Of a stretch of 64,000 bases of DNA, positions 12,368-24,535 are shown piece after piece (position 1 is the stretch's first letter; every line of letters begins with the position of its first letter). Source of the stretch: Craspedostauros australis (lineage: Eukaryota; Bacillariophyta; Bacillariophyceae; Mastogloiales; Achnanthaceae); the NCBI GenBank assembly GCA_026770025.1, contig JAMXDE010000005.1:434001-498000 (forward strand), written 5' to 3'. The position numbers and the translations under genes were made by a program. The notes under the pieces were generated by a model. It was not told the DNA's origin. It worked only from the letters and a program-made list of their open reading frames with translations, and did no database searches.

Positions 12368-15300
12368 GCGACAACCAGAGAACCGAAAAGCAACGATCCG
12401 CTTGGCCATTTTTCGACCACAGTCAGCCAATCGTTGAAGTCGCCATTCGCTCCAACGACAAACCAAAGTCAACGTAATAGAAAGTCACATTTTTCAACTT
12501 CACATACCGATGTCATACAAATACCAGTACTTTCAGTGGCTTCACTCCACTCGTACGCGGACGCGCACGGGGCAGCAGCACAGGCCCACTCAATGCTTGC
12601 GCAGATGTCTCTCCTGTGGATAACGTACGAGCATCGGTGGAGCCTGCCCGTCGAAGCAAGGCATGCGAGTGGTGTCCAACCGCCAGCACCACACATGATG
12701 GCGGCGGGGGAAGCATGCACCACACTTCGCACAAGAATCCAATCAGCCCACATGAGGGGTGGCGACGAACCAGCGGGTGCGGAGCATCTGCCACTCGTTG
12801 GCTCCGAGAACCTGGACCATCGCTTCACAAGCATCCGCGCATCGACGAACAAGCAATGCGCAAAAACGAACAAGGACATCTTTTTGGTACCAAGCGACCT
12901 TCCCCACCTTCTCTTCCATCTTTCTCGGTTGGCGCAAAGCGTATCTGGCTGCGATTCTCGTCCCCAGATGAAACGGTTCTGCTTGGTTGCTCGGCACAGA
13001 ACCAAGGGGACGAGAGCGAGTACATCCATCTTCTCCCTCACTCTCTCTCTCTCTCTCTCTCTCTGCCTGTCGATCTGCCTGCTTCACTCGCTCCACTCAA
13101 CGAAGCCCACACATGCCGCACACGAGCGGGAGAACGAAAGAAGGGAAGCTGCTTCTTGAACCACACCAGTCTGTTCCCAATTCCCCGGCTCAAATCCACG
13201 AGTGATCACGTGATTTTGATCGTCTGTGAATGAACAACCTGGCTTTTGACCTCCACATCACGTTTCTTCAAGGGTATACGGTAAAATATTCAAACACTAA
13301 GTAACTGATGTATTGTCAATGTATTATGCGCACATGTGATAATATCAATGTTGGTTTGTAAATACCGAATTTCCCAAGATTAATCATCGCCCAGACACAC
13401 TTCGAACATAGTGACGATGGCGAACAACCAAGACACGGCGTAGCATGATAGGGTACGGACAACAAAACACGACACGACACGATACGATACCTACGATACC
13501 ATACCACCTCACACAAGGGCGAAAAGCCGCGTCGTGCAACAACACGATCACAAATGCAGTCACAACAAGGGAAAACACAACACACAAACATGTCATGTGT
13601 GGTACATAGGAGAAAGCACCCACACAAGGTTGGCGCCAAGAACAGGGTTGCTGAAAACTGCATTTCTCATCATCGTCTTCCCTCCTCCTTGGTGCAACAT
13701 ACGTATCAGTTGTCTTGTGTGTTTGCATCGTTGCGTTGTTGAGATTTCGCGGTGTGGCCATTGCAAACTGTAGTGTACTCGCGGAGTATTGAAAGGGTTT
13801 CTGTGAATACGAATTCGAACGCTTCACGAGCACCACGCGAACAGTGGAGAGCGCATGTATTTCCTATCTCTCTCCCTCTGGATGAAGTGAAGCGTTTATG
13901 CCAAGTAGTACGAACATGGAAGGAAGGTCCGAGAACGGCGACTCCACGACCTCCGATCACTGCCCGTCACTGGTATTCACACGCAGGAACAAGACCAACA
14001 GGTGCCACCTACGACTATTGCAAGCTACGGACCGAACACTTCATCCAACGCGCACGTACACAGCCACACAGCCACACAGCCACCCCCACGCCAAGTAATC
14101 TTGACACGACTCTCTTCTCTGAAAAGAACGGGTGTGCACATGCGCGCCCACGAGGAGGAGCGATGCACATCTGTGATCGCGTTGACGTCGGGCAGTCCTC
14201 CTGCTCGCGGAAATAGAAATACACCGAGGGAGCGAGAACTTTCTCGTTTTACAGCACTCTCCAACTTTGTATGCCCAGGAAGCAAGAATGGAGGACCGAG
14301 CATCCCGACACCGAAGGGAACGAACAAGGATACGATCCACATCTCACATCGGCACCCCAACTCGCCGGACCCCACCTGCTTGCATCTTGTTTGGATGAGG
14401 ACCATCCGTTGTTTGAAGGTGACACACAGTTCAGGATTGCCCACGAAGACAGAGAGAGAGACGGCGAGCACCCTTTACTCCGTGGCGCTTCACGGCGGAC
14501 CATGTTCCCGTTCTGGGCGCCAACAGTTTTTGGAGTTCCCATCATTCAGTCCTGGTGACGCCTGCTTCGCAACAATCCAATCGCTTCCCGTCACTCACAA
14601 ACATTGCACTCGTTGTGGTGCCGCATCCGATCACAAGCATAGTGTGCAGCCAAGGAAGGAAGCGTTGTCCGCTCCAACGAGTGCGATCTATGGCACATGG
14701 CGATACTCCGACTTGCACTTGTCCCATGCGATGCCCAGATTATTCGTTGAGTATGTATAATAGTTTAGAGCAGAGCAGAGCAGATGAGAGCGAAAGCGCC
14801 GCAGTCTCTCTCTCTCTCTGTCTCTAGAAGGATAGAGTGGGAGAGTGGCATTGTATTGTTTATGGTGTGATGCAAGAGGACGGGCACGATCACGATCACG
14901 AGTACCTACATACACGTGCGAGTATAAGTGAAAACGACGAACCAGATGGCATCCAATAATGTGAAACGGAGAGATGGTGGGACGCTTTGCTCCGCGACAG
15001 CATCAGACGATGGCGCCAAACATCCGCAAACGAACGACACCCAAGATAGTGATGGTCCGAAGATGGCGCAAATGACGTCAGGACGGAGGTCCGATGGCAG
15101 TGCACGAGTACGTACAAGCACAGATACAGGGACAGAGACAGCACACAAAAGTGAAATCCTCCTCCTTCTCCCTGGACGCGGTTCGTCGGTGCCGACATGT
15201 CACTCTTTCGGGTGAAGCGGATACCTGTCCTCCCACGAAGCCCTTGGCCCAGACATGCTGCCATGAATGCGAGCGCGACACGGCAATCACCAACCATGAG

Positions 15301-17071
15301 CGTTATCCACATCGCCTTCGTGATGCGGTGGCGCGTCCTTGAGCGATTGAAGGTGGACTTAGCGGTGGCGTGCTGGTCGGAAATGGAACGCTGTTGCACA
15401 TTGCTTGTCACAATCCGTGTCATGATGTGCGAACTACGACAGTACCTTCAATCCAAACAAGCCTTTTCACTCTTCTTTTAGGGGACTACGTGCATTGCGA
15501 CGACAACGAGACGTGCAGAAAGCGATGATTCGCTGAGTTGTGGCGCAGTCTTGATTCTTCCGCCATCCTTCGCATTGGCCAACTCGCGTTGTCAGATGCG
15601 CGACGAAATCGACGAGGCGAATCTCTAGAGAGAAACATAGCCTTTAGTCTTGGCGACGCAATCAAGACACGGACAACGACGACTCTGTGGAGACATTTCA
15701 TGATCACAAGCGACGATTCCAATCTATGATTGCACTATACGACCACTGCCATACCGAAGCATCTCCTCGTGTCATGTCAATGAAGGAAGTGCATCAAGGC
15801 GGAGGTGCTCTGTGTGCATTCCATACCACACAACTCCGTCCATAGCAGCGCAGCAGCATGTTCTCTCTGTTATCTTGGTTCGTTGCCACATGGACTCCTC
15901 TCCTCTAACAACCTGACGTCTTGTTCTCGGGGAGGGCGCTACTGTGTTGTCGACTTTCTCAGGGGTACCGCCACAACTTCCTTTCGCAACCTTCGCTTTC
16001 CCACGTGGTGATCTGAGAAGTATGGACATACTGGAATGGTTGCTGAGGCGCCGTTTTGATCATCGCGCCATGCTTGTGCCCGAGATTGTTATTTTCGAGT
16101 ACGACTACGGACACGTGCTGTTGCTCGTTTTTGTCCGAAGGCAAGATCAACTGACGCACCGGGTGTTGCCTGTCGCTCGTTGCATCATCATCACCTCGGA
16201 GATCCCGTTCACTTCTTCGCTTCCTCCACGTGCTGTGGCAACATTGTCGCAGAAACAGTGTTGACGTACTCGTGTGGTGCAGCACCACAGCACGTGCTCG
16301 TACAAATACTCAGTCACCCTCCTCGATCGGCCCAATAGACCGAGAGTCGCCTGGAAGAGCGGGGCGGATGGGAAAGGTCAAGCTGCGTACATGAATCATG
16401 TCACCGTGGACGACTTCGCCTGATAGACGTACAATCAGATGGTGAAGTGAGAGCTGGAGTGCTCGCGTTGGCGCGGATGGACAATTCTGGGAAGCTGGGT
16501 TGGCGAGAAGTTCGTCGTGATCGCGTTCCTTGTGCATTGTTCAGTGTGTGACACTCGCACTCACGGACTTGGCAGCCGTGGCTCCAACACATGCACAGAT
16601 GGTGTCACCGTCCAAAGCCGAGCTTCTGTGCAGCATGTGCGAGGCCTTTTGGGACTAGAACTATCTATTGTCCCACTAGCTCATCCATGTACCTGTACGA
16701 GAAGAGCTCCGCGCCGCGCCACACAATTGACATCCAATGTGCTTCTGCCGTCCTTGTCGTCCATCTCGCGAGCCGAACACATTCGTCCATGCGCTGCTCG
16801 GGATGATGATCTTGGTGTCCCTCTCTGGCGCGTTTATCGATGTCATCTACCCGGACATCAGGACGCAGGGAGTTGAGGGAAATATGCATATATGTCATTT
16901 CTATGGAAAATACGTTGTATCACTGTTCTACCAACAAACCCCGTTCGGGTTTGGTTTGTGCTCGTCAGTCCAATGTCGAACGCATACTGTAGTCTACGAA
17001 AAGGCAGCGCAGCTGTTAACGATACGATGAAGTGATTGTGGCATTCAATAGGATGTGGATCACTCTTGACT
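12368..17071. other. intergenic stretch, no supported gene
   Basis: Several overlapping open frames of 100-250 codons occur on both strands (for example near 12434-13233 and 14002-14760), but none shows a recognisable domain, and their composition follows simple repeats. Present are (CT)12 at 13041-13064, a CGACA/CGATA-rich run at about 13463-13505, (TC)7 at 14805-14819 and GAGCA repeats at 14767-14785. Confidence 0.45.
13041..13064. repeat. CT microsatellite
   Basis: Twelve CT dinucleotides without interruption. Confidence 0.9.
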
Positions 17072-18156
17072 CTAGTAATTAACTTGGTATGGACTGAAGC
17101 CTCCAGATTGAATAGACAGTTGTGTGAGAAAGGCAATTGTTTTGAACACCTCCTTATGGCGTTCTCTATCTGACCTGTAGAGAGTCCCCAAGATCGCCCA
17201 TCTCTTGAATTGCCGATTGATTGTTTCGTGTCGCGCACGAGCATTGGACTTAGCTCGTTTGTTCGACTTCGACACATAGCTGGTTGGCTTCAGCACATGG
17301 GGCCCACCATACCCCCCATCGGCCTCAACACATTCTCCCTTCATCAGTCGCTTCGCGAGGAAGGCATTGAAAATCTTTTGATCCGACCACCTGCCACAGG
17401 GAAAAGGACCGATTGCCCAAACAATGCTGCCTGTTTGAATTGAGATTGCTACTTCGTATCTTAATCCAGACGTCTTGAACTTGTGGCTGTACCACTTTGT
17501 GCTGAAAGGCGTTGGCTCGCGGATCCGAAAGTCAGTGCCATCCACAGTAACATGGCAAGTTCGAGGTTTTGAAGAATTTAAGCGGTTGCGCCATTTGATC
17601 TGGAAGGAAGTGTGAGAAGATGTTGAATTCAATACAGGCATTGGGCACATTGCAGAAGGCAGAACGAGCACAGCACAAAGTCACTTACCACTTCTTTGTA
17701 ACATTGCTGAATGCAGGCAATCATTTGCCAGATCCACTTTCGAAGTGTGTGAGGATCTGCTCCGAAAGTCGCCTTCAATACATCGTAGGTGGGGTAGTTC
17801 TTGAGAAAGTGGAGAGCCCAGAATAGATGTTTCGGCTTTGCCTTGGCAGGCAGAACGCAACGATCCCAGACCTCCTTGCAGAGCTTGGGCGTGACGCCGA
17901 ACCATGCAATGAATGCTCTTTTTGATGTTTCTGATCCCCCATTCTTGGGGGGCAGGCTCCCCATGAGAAAGAAACCGATGGATTCGAAGTCAACCGAAGA
18001 ATGCTTGGACCGAAGCAACTGTTGTTGTTGCCTGGTCATCCTCATGGTCTCATTCTTGTTCTTCAGCCTTGATCTTCGATTGCTTGACTTGCCAGCCTTG
18101 CTGGCGGAGATGCTGTTGCAGGTCATGGTGATGGCGATGGACGACGAACCAGCCAA
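17072..18156 (-). CDS. PIF/Harbinger-type transposase (DDE superfamily), two exons
   Basis: The gene reads on the minus strand in two exons: 18156-17689 and 17599-17072, with an 89-bp intron (donor GTAAGT, acceptor TTCCTTCCAG) that joins KEV to IKWRNRL in phase 0. The product has 331 residues. The N-terminal half (about 75-156) is a helical domain resembling the helix-turn-helix region of Harbinger transposases (AFIAWFGVTPKLCKEVW, then TFGADPHTLRKWIW). The C-terminal half is the DDE endonuclease: VDGTDFRI (first Asp, 176), VEADGGYGG (second Asp, 250) and RHETINRQFKRWAIL (Glu, 281). All three catalytic acids are present and the frame is unbroken, so the enzyme may be functional. Upstream Mets in the Ser-rich N-terminus leave the exact start open. 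The second, Myb-like gene of autonomous Harbingers was not found nearby. A domesticated HARBI1-like gene is the alternative. Confidence 0.85.
17072..18156 (-). mobile_element. Harbinger-type DNA transposon, ends not resolved
   Basis: The span given is only that of the transposase gene. I searched both flanks by eye for matching terminal inverted repeats and a 3-bp target duplication and found none convincing, so the element may be larger, or the gene may have lost its ends and be domesticated. Confidence 0.5.
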
Positions 18157-18228
18157 TGGGCATTGTTCTCAAGACTGTGTGCTTTGGATGGAGCAGCACG
18201 TCTCTGATGGATTGCGGATGCTGATGGT

Positions 18229-18269
18229 TGTGTGTGTGTTGTGTGTGTGTTGTGTGTGTGTGTGTGTAT
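18229..18269. repeat. GT microsatellite
   Basis: About 40 bp of GT repeats broken by two TT steps, just upstream of the transposase start on the minus strand. Confidence 0.85.
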
Positions 18270-18461
18270 ATGCGTGTGAACTGGTGGTGATGCCTCGGTT
18301 GATTGCCTTGGTGTTGCGAAGGTGCGACGCTTGGTGATCATGCCATTTCGGTTTGATGGCGATGGAGGAAATTGAAATTGTGAGCAGAGTGTTGTCGTCG
18401 ATGGTGTTGCATGAGTGTGACACACTGCCAACTGATGTCATGATTCGCGATACAGTTTTTT

Positions 18462-18528
18462 CACGTTGTACTGCGAAGCGCAGCGAGTGAAACGACTCGC
18501 ATCAGTTCTCACGCGCCAATACAACGTG
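18462..18528. other. compact three-stem foldable element
   Basis: CACGTTGTA (18462-18470) pairs perfectly with TACAACGTG (18520-18528). Directly inside are two adjoining hairpins: CTGCG/CGCAG closed by AAG (18471-18483) and CGAGT/ACTCG closed by GAAACG (18484-18499), followed by about 20 unpaired bases. The stems abut without spacer, as in a folded RNA or a cruciform-prone DNA. It lies about 300 bp upstream of the transposase start. It is not a tRNA: no A/B-box pair or acceptor end is seen. Confidence 0.45.
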
Positions 18529-19649
18529 TGGAGAGTCCTTGTGCTGTCGCTTCTTTGGCTTGTTGTCAACCATCGGTCAGCAACCTCGCCAAATCACAGT
18601 CTTCCCTCTTGCTCTCGAGCGTTCAAGCCCGGAGCTTGCCCTGCTGACTCGGCTTGGCGGATACATTTTCACGCCAGCACATATTCGCAACTACAGCGAC
18701 AAAGCTATTGTATCTATGTTTCTGTAGTATGGCAGGCGCATGCATCATTCAAATGCAGTATTGTACATGGAAACAAATGACGTTGATGTGTGTGGTTAAA
18801 TTGTTTCGAACGCTGCAATCAACGGTTGTCTCATGTGCTCTGCTATATTAAATTAGTACGACTGCTTCGTATGAACCAGATTAGTTACTCATGTCCGGTG
18901 CGCGGTATTGTCTTTGGTGGAGCGCCTGTGCTCTCACAACGGAATTAGTGAATGTTTGGTATATCTATTTTCGTGTCCAGGCGTTAGTCAATATGACAGA
19001 GACCGTTACTTGTCAAGACCGGTTCGATGACACAATCGTGAGGGAAAAAACGCTTTTGTGGGGGAAAAAACGGGGTCCGTAGGGGAAATAAACAACACCA
19101 TCAGGGAAATAACTGCATCGTGGGGGAAATTTGTGCATCGTAAGGGAGTTTTGGGGAATAAAATTCCCTTGCAATTTCCCTCACGAATATGTCGTTGGCC
19201 TCGTACATTTACGTGTGATTGTTGACATCATCATATTATTGCAGTTACAGAATTTCCCCTACAACTCCAAAATTTCCCTTGCGATGCTGTAATTTCCCTT
19301 GCATTCTCATAATTTCCCCTACGACCCCCAATTTTTCCCCTGCAATCTAGACAATTTCCCCTACGACACTGGGAATTCCCTTGCAACAATGCTTCCTGCC
19401 AACCATGTACTGTTCCCTGGATAGTGCTACACTTCTGATGTTAGTTAATCAATGCCTGCTCAGTTCTCACCTGGGTTTGCTCAACTTGGTGGGGATGGTT
19501 GCTTCTGAAGTGCCATGACAACGGCAAATTTGCGATGATGTTGCAGCAAATTCTGCAAGTTGCTTGACTTGTTGCGATTCTTCCCGTTCATACGCTGCTT
19601 TCTCATGCTTGGTTTGTGGTGTGAGGGATGGTCTCACAACACAACAACA
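18529..19649. other. intergenic region
   Basis: Apart from the phased motif array at 19038-19385, I see no gene here. Open frames are under 75 codons. Confidence 0.5.
19038..19385. repeat. 20-bp-phased short motifs in large inverted arrangement
   Basis: The left half has six G-form motifs (CGTRGGGGAAAT-like) at about 19041, 19061, 19081, 19102, 19122 and 19142. The right half has the complementary C-form (AATTTCCCCTACGA or AATTTCCCTTGCGA) at 19251, 19271, 19291, 19311, about 19331, 19353 and 19373, plus two C-forms at about 19163 and 19173. Motifs repeat every 20-22 bp, close to two helical turns, while the spacers between them differ. The halves face each other across an AT-richer centre (about 19185-19250). 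No open frame explains it. Confidence 0.8.
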
Positions 19650-21337
19650 ATGACACCTCGCAACAACAACAACAAGCCAACTCGGCATAAAACACATCCC
19701 ATCTTCAACAAATCCGGTTTCCGCAAATGGTACCGAGATTCTGACGACGCCGTATACATCATCAAAGGTCTCATCAACAACTCCATCCCACAGACCTTCA
19801 GCGAGTTCATCAAGACACACACCGACTGGGTTGATCCAAAGGGCAAGAACTACCTCCGCCGCAACCTCGCAAACAACTTCAAAAGCTGTGTCAATCGCTT
19901 CAACAAGCATCAGTCTCGGCGAGAACGTAAGTGCCAACAGTGATGAGATGAATGATGGCATCATTTGTGTGGTGATGTGATTTTCCTGTCTTGCGGTGTG
20001 AATTTTGTGGCGGCCACTCACATCCCTCCTGCTTCTCTTTCTCAGCCTTTGAGAAGACATTCCGACAACGTCTTGGATTGCCGGGAACACCCGAACGCAA
20101 TCGAGACGTTCCGGGACTCGATCAGCTCTCCCTCCAGCCAGGAAGCGACAGCAGTCCTCCACGTGGAAACGAACAGAACAACAACAACAACACGGAAAAT
20201 CAAAGCAACAACAACGCACCATCCGCCAACGCCGACGAAAGCAGTGAAGACGAAGACTTCGAACTTGGCGACGACGACGACGATCAATCATTGATCACAA
20301 CAGAGTCGTACGACACCATCGAAAGCGAGGACGGCCGCCCCCGCCAAGACAACATCCCTGCCATCACTCAAGACGCCAGTCCAGTCGCCCGCCTGCCACG
20401 CGCTTCCAACGAGCCCATCGACAGCAGTGGCGAAGACGACGACGAGTACACGCTCGAGACCATCGAATCGAGCGACGGAGTCGAGGTCATTGCTACATCG
20501 GCACCACCTCCTCGCGTCCTCTTCACAGAGCTCCCTCTCCAGTCCAAGCCCACAACGAGCACACAAGACGCCAAGATGCCTGCACAAAAGGCCGCCCCAA
20601 AGAAGCCCGCCGAGAACAGCGACACGAATCTGGCTGTGTCTCAGAAGGTTCAGAGCTGCGGTGGGAAGATCTCAACTGAGATCCCTGGATTGCATTTCAT
20701 CCCAATCCAGGTTCCAGATCCCAACTCTTCTGCAACCCACGCAAGCATGCGAACTGGATACATCGTGTACTTCGAGGTTCCTTTTGGAGTGACAATGGAT
20801 TCTGTCGAATTCAAGATCGTTGATGAGAGCACCATCAGCGTCAGCTACGCCAAAAACGTGCGCAACTACAACACCAAATACAGGGTGACGGAGGAGCACC
20901 TCCAGGTTGGGAATCTGGACCCCCAGATCCAAAGCTACTTTGACATCTTCTGGGGCCACTTCAAGGCTGAGCATGACACTGAGAAACATGCAGTCAGTCT
21001 CACGGACTCATTTCCGAGCAAGGTGGAGCTGGATTTTGTGGATCCTGAAAACGGGTACGCCAAGGTTGGCGAGGATGAGGATCCCATCACTCTTCTTCAT
21101 TTTCAAGCAGACCCTGATCGTGTTGTGAAGGTCTTCGAGGATGATTCTGATGATGATGACATGCCCATTTTCTATGTCATGTATGCATTTGCTCTTTGTG
21201 TCCGCGATACCAAGAAGGTGAAGGCGACGCCAATTGCGAAGAAAAAGGTGCGACGTGCTCGACGTGCTGCAGCGCACAAGCAGAAGGACATCACCAAGGA
21301 TGACATGTCCATCCATCCCAATGAAGCCACATCCTAG
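19650..21337 (+). CDS. acidic two-exon protein of unknown function
   Basis: Exon 1 is 19650-19926 and exon 2 is 20046-21337. The 119-bp intron (GTAAGT to TTTCTCAG) joins RRE to PFEKTFRQRLGLPG in phase 1, giving 522 residues. I chose the Met of MTPRNNNNKPTRHK because upstream codons look like leader sequence. Residues about 20-105 form a compact, probably helical module (SGFRKWYRDSDDAVYIIKG, then YLRRNLANNFKSCVNRF) that the intron splits near its end. Residues about 110-290 are low-complexity Asn and acidic stretches (EDEDFELGDDDDD). Residues about 310-460 are ordered; a GYIVYFEVPFGVTMDSVEF segment faintly resembles an Hsp20/CS-type beta sandwich. The end is basic (KKKVRRARRAAAHK), a possible nuclear signal. 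I do not recognise the family; nuclear protein or orphan diatom family are both possible. Confidence 0.75.
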
Positions 21338-24300
21338 TGCAAACAGTGCACAATCGCATCTTGCACCAACATCAACACCAAACATAAAAGTAGTAGTAGT
21401 AGTTCTCAACAACAACCAGTTTTGTGAGATCGAGACAGCTGATTTGTGTTGTGTTACGAAACATTCGAGATTGTTCGATCCGATTCTGAGATGTCGAATC
21501 ACGGGTGGAGATATGTCACGGATGCCAATTTCCCTCAACTCCCAGAAGACAGGAGAGTCACCAAACGAGAAACCACGAACCCAAGACAAGACGGCGGCAT
21601 CAACAATAAGAACAGCGAGGAGGCAGGAGGCAAGATCGACATCACTCCGCTTGTACCCCAGCGCTCGTATCGTCAGCATCACCACTATAATCGCAAAGAA
21701 GACAAGGGAACACAACTGGGTAAAGCAGATCTATAATTGTGGATTCCGTTTGTGCTCGAGAACAGTTGTGGATCATTGCTGCGTTGCGATCCCTGCTCCA
21801 GTCTCTCGGCGACCATAGCAGACAGGAATAGTGTGGTACAAGTACGAATCTGCAGGCAGACATAGAGGGAGGTACGGATAGAGCAGAGCAGAGTGGAGCC
21901 ACCAGCATTGCGATCGTTGCGGTTGCGTGTCATTCAAGTAGCACTACTCATGCGCTCTGCCAGCTGGACGAGTTCTTCTGAGGAGTGCATGGTCCAAGCC
22001 ATCGGCATGCGCTCACCTGCTCCACCACCTACCTACCTACTGACAAGTACCTACGCATACGCATGTCTTTGCATCCTCCAATACTCCCATCCATTCGACA
22101 AGGGTAGCGAGTTGAGCTTAGAGAAGAGAGCTCAAAAAGGAAGCGCGACGGACAGACGAATGTATGTTCATCCATATCCAACATATCCAATGCAAATGGG
22201 GGACACACTACAGGGACGAAACCAATACCAACACAAAGGTACCACGAAGTGAACAACATCAAACATCTGAACCACGACAGGTACCCCAACGCGCCCTGAC
22301 AGACGAGCTTCCACATTACACTCGCGGTGTCCATCGCGCTGTAGACATAACTGCAAGTAGCCTGCTCTATCTCTGCCGCAACCACCAAGACGGAAGACAC
22401 TTTGAGGTCGCCTGAGAAGTGTTCAGATCCTTCTCCTATCTTCGCTCCTTCGATGGCCTCCTTCGCGATTGTCCATAGGTACGCAATCAGCAATCTTGGG
22501 CTCCCTCTTTCTCTCTCTCTCTCCACGAGCAGAGACTACATCACATACTAGTGTGCCTTGCGAGCGCACAGATACTCGTGCTGTGGCTGGACATCATCTG
22601 AGCGGAACTGTGACTTCGCATCAAGACCATCTACGAGATCTACTGCAACAGAATGAGCACGGTACGCGCAATTCGGCATTCGTGCGCAGAGCACTGCAAT
22701 GCATGCGAGTACGAGTGGACTCTGTGCACTGCCATGAAAAGTGCGTTCAACACGCGCCGCAGATGTGTAGCAAAGTGGAGTAGAGTACGAGCAAAGAGAA
22801 ATAACCGTGATGATCATCCGCAGATGAGCATCGTGACGGACAGGAATGGTACTTGCTCGCAGTGCCTGCGTATTCGCGCAACAGCGTGCAATGTTGGTTG
22901 GGGGCACATCATTGGTTGAACAGCGCGTCGCCAGAGACTCTTCCCATCGGCGCCTCGGCGCTGTCACCGGGTGTCGTTGGCTGTGTTCGTGGTTCCAGCG
23001 GACATCGGCATGGTCAACGAGTCAACCCCGCTTTGTCAGGACAAGTTCGGCTTGGAAAGCTACTCGCACATCACAGACCTTCCCACCATGCAGTGTGGGA
23101 ATCTCTGGCAGGCTATGAGCGACCCTTGCTCGCTGGAACGCATCTCGCTGGGTCTCCTCTTCTCTCCTCTCCGTCGCCGTACGCTGGGGCGCGCTGTGCG
23201 TTGCTCATTGTCCATCTTGTGTGGAGTACTCTATTCTATTCTAGCTTCGTTCGGGATAGTTTATCGCAGTATTCCATGCGATGCTATTCAGCTCTCTCTG
23301 TCTCTTTCTCTCTGTCTCTGGAGAGGAATTGCTTGCGGCAAGTGTCTGTTGCAATCAACATGGTGTTTTATAGTATATTTCGATCGTTTCTATTGCTCCC
23401 CATCGCCACCATTTCTGTGGGTGTGACGCTCTGGAGAGCCTTCCAAACACCACCGTTGCATCTGCATGGCGCTATTGACGATAGTGTGGCATGATACTAT
23501 ACCATGCATGTGGAGAGGGTGTTGGTGGGAGAGAAGCAACGATTTCTTGATTGAAGTTTCGCAGAATGCATGGGGGCCGTGACTCTCTGTGGTGCGATGA
23601 TGCGAAGAGGCGGCTGCATCCCGTTGTCACTGGAACAGTGAGCGAGAGAGAGAGCGAGAAAGCGACAGCACCAAGGGACAAGAACAGGAACAAGAGGAAC
23701 ATCAGCGCCAACAGCGACAACGGCATCAACATCAACATCATGACAAAGAAGATGCTCCGTGTCCCAACTCAAGTGTAACATCGGTTCGTCAATCCTGCAG
23801 CGACCCAATGGACTGCAGAAATGCCTTGACCTCGCCAAGGTTGCCTTAATTGGATTGTGACGTCCACCACGAACGACGAACAACTGAGACTGTCGCAGTT
23901 CATATCGCAACATGTATCAACGTGATTGTTCATTGCACAGCCTTAAGTCCTTTGTGCACATGTCGAAACATCGCCGTGCAGGATTGGGCCAAGGCGGCTC
24001 AGCGAGAAATAGCGTGTAACAGCCAACAGCGCTTTGGTGCAAATGGCCAGGACGCAGTTGCGTGGTGATGGTGGCGTCGAACTCGATCGAATTGTGCACA
24101 ACCGCGATTGTCCCTGTTTCTCAGCCCCAACGAGGCATAGTCAGCAGCTCAAATCCAAGAACCTCAAAATGGCAATCAATCTTGCAGAGTAATTGTGCTC
24201 TTGATGATGGTCTGCGTCCATTGTTGCGGTGCGCGCCGTTCGCGCCCCCTCCTTCTTGCTCCACCCATCCCGATCTCTCACAAAACGAAACGAAGCACAG

Positions 24301-24535
24301 CACGAAGCAACACAACAAAGAGCAGAAGCCCAACAACGAACACCCGCGTCAACGTCAGCAACCGCAGCCGCACCGCCTGCACATAAATACCTTGTCGCGC
24401 ACTTGTACCTGTCAAAGTATTGGTAGAGTAGTACACAAACACCCCACCACAGACACAGACCCTCCAGCACAGCGCAGATACAGCACAAGCAGCACAGCAC
24501 CTCAGCCACACAAAACAGAACAAAACAGAACCACA
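21338..24535. other. intergenic stretch, no supported gene
   Basis: Short overlapping open frames only, the longest (about 22853-23494, plus) lacking any recognisable domain. It includes a short CT microsatellite (22508-22523) and GAGCAGAGCAGAG words near 21880. A CATAAATAC at 24382-24390 lies about 150 bp before the next gene and may be a TATA-type element. Confidence 0.45.

Noticed and set aside
12434-13233. Overlapping 190-240-codon frames on both strands
   Set aside because: No domains, mutually overlapping, and partly made of a CT microsatellite translated as Ser-Leu repeats.
19038-19385. CRISPR array
   Set aside because: Repeats are only about 10-14 bases, change orientation at the centre and lie in a eukaryotic genome with no cas genes.
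22853-23494. 213-codon plus-strand frame
   Set aside because: No recognisable motif; hydrophobic-looking part derives from CT-rich simple sequence.
24062-24535. N-terminal extension of the LWYS-family gene
   Set aside because: The frame is open but the sequence is C/A-rich leader-like with a TATA-like element inside it; no conserved block.
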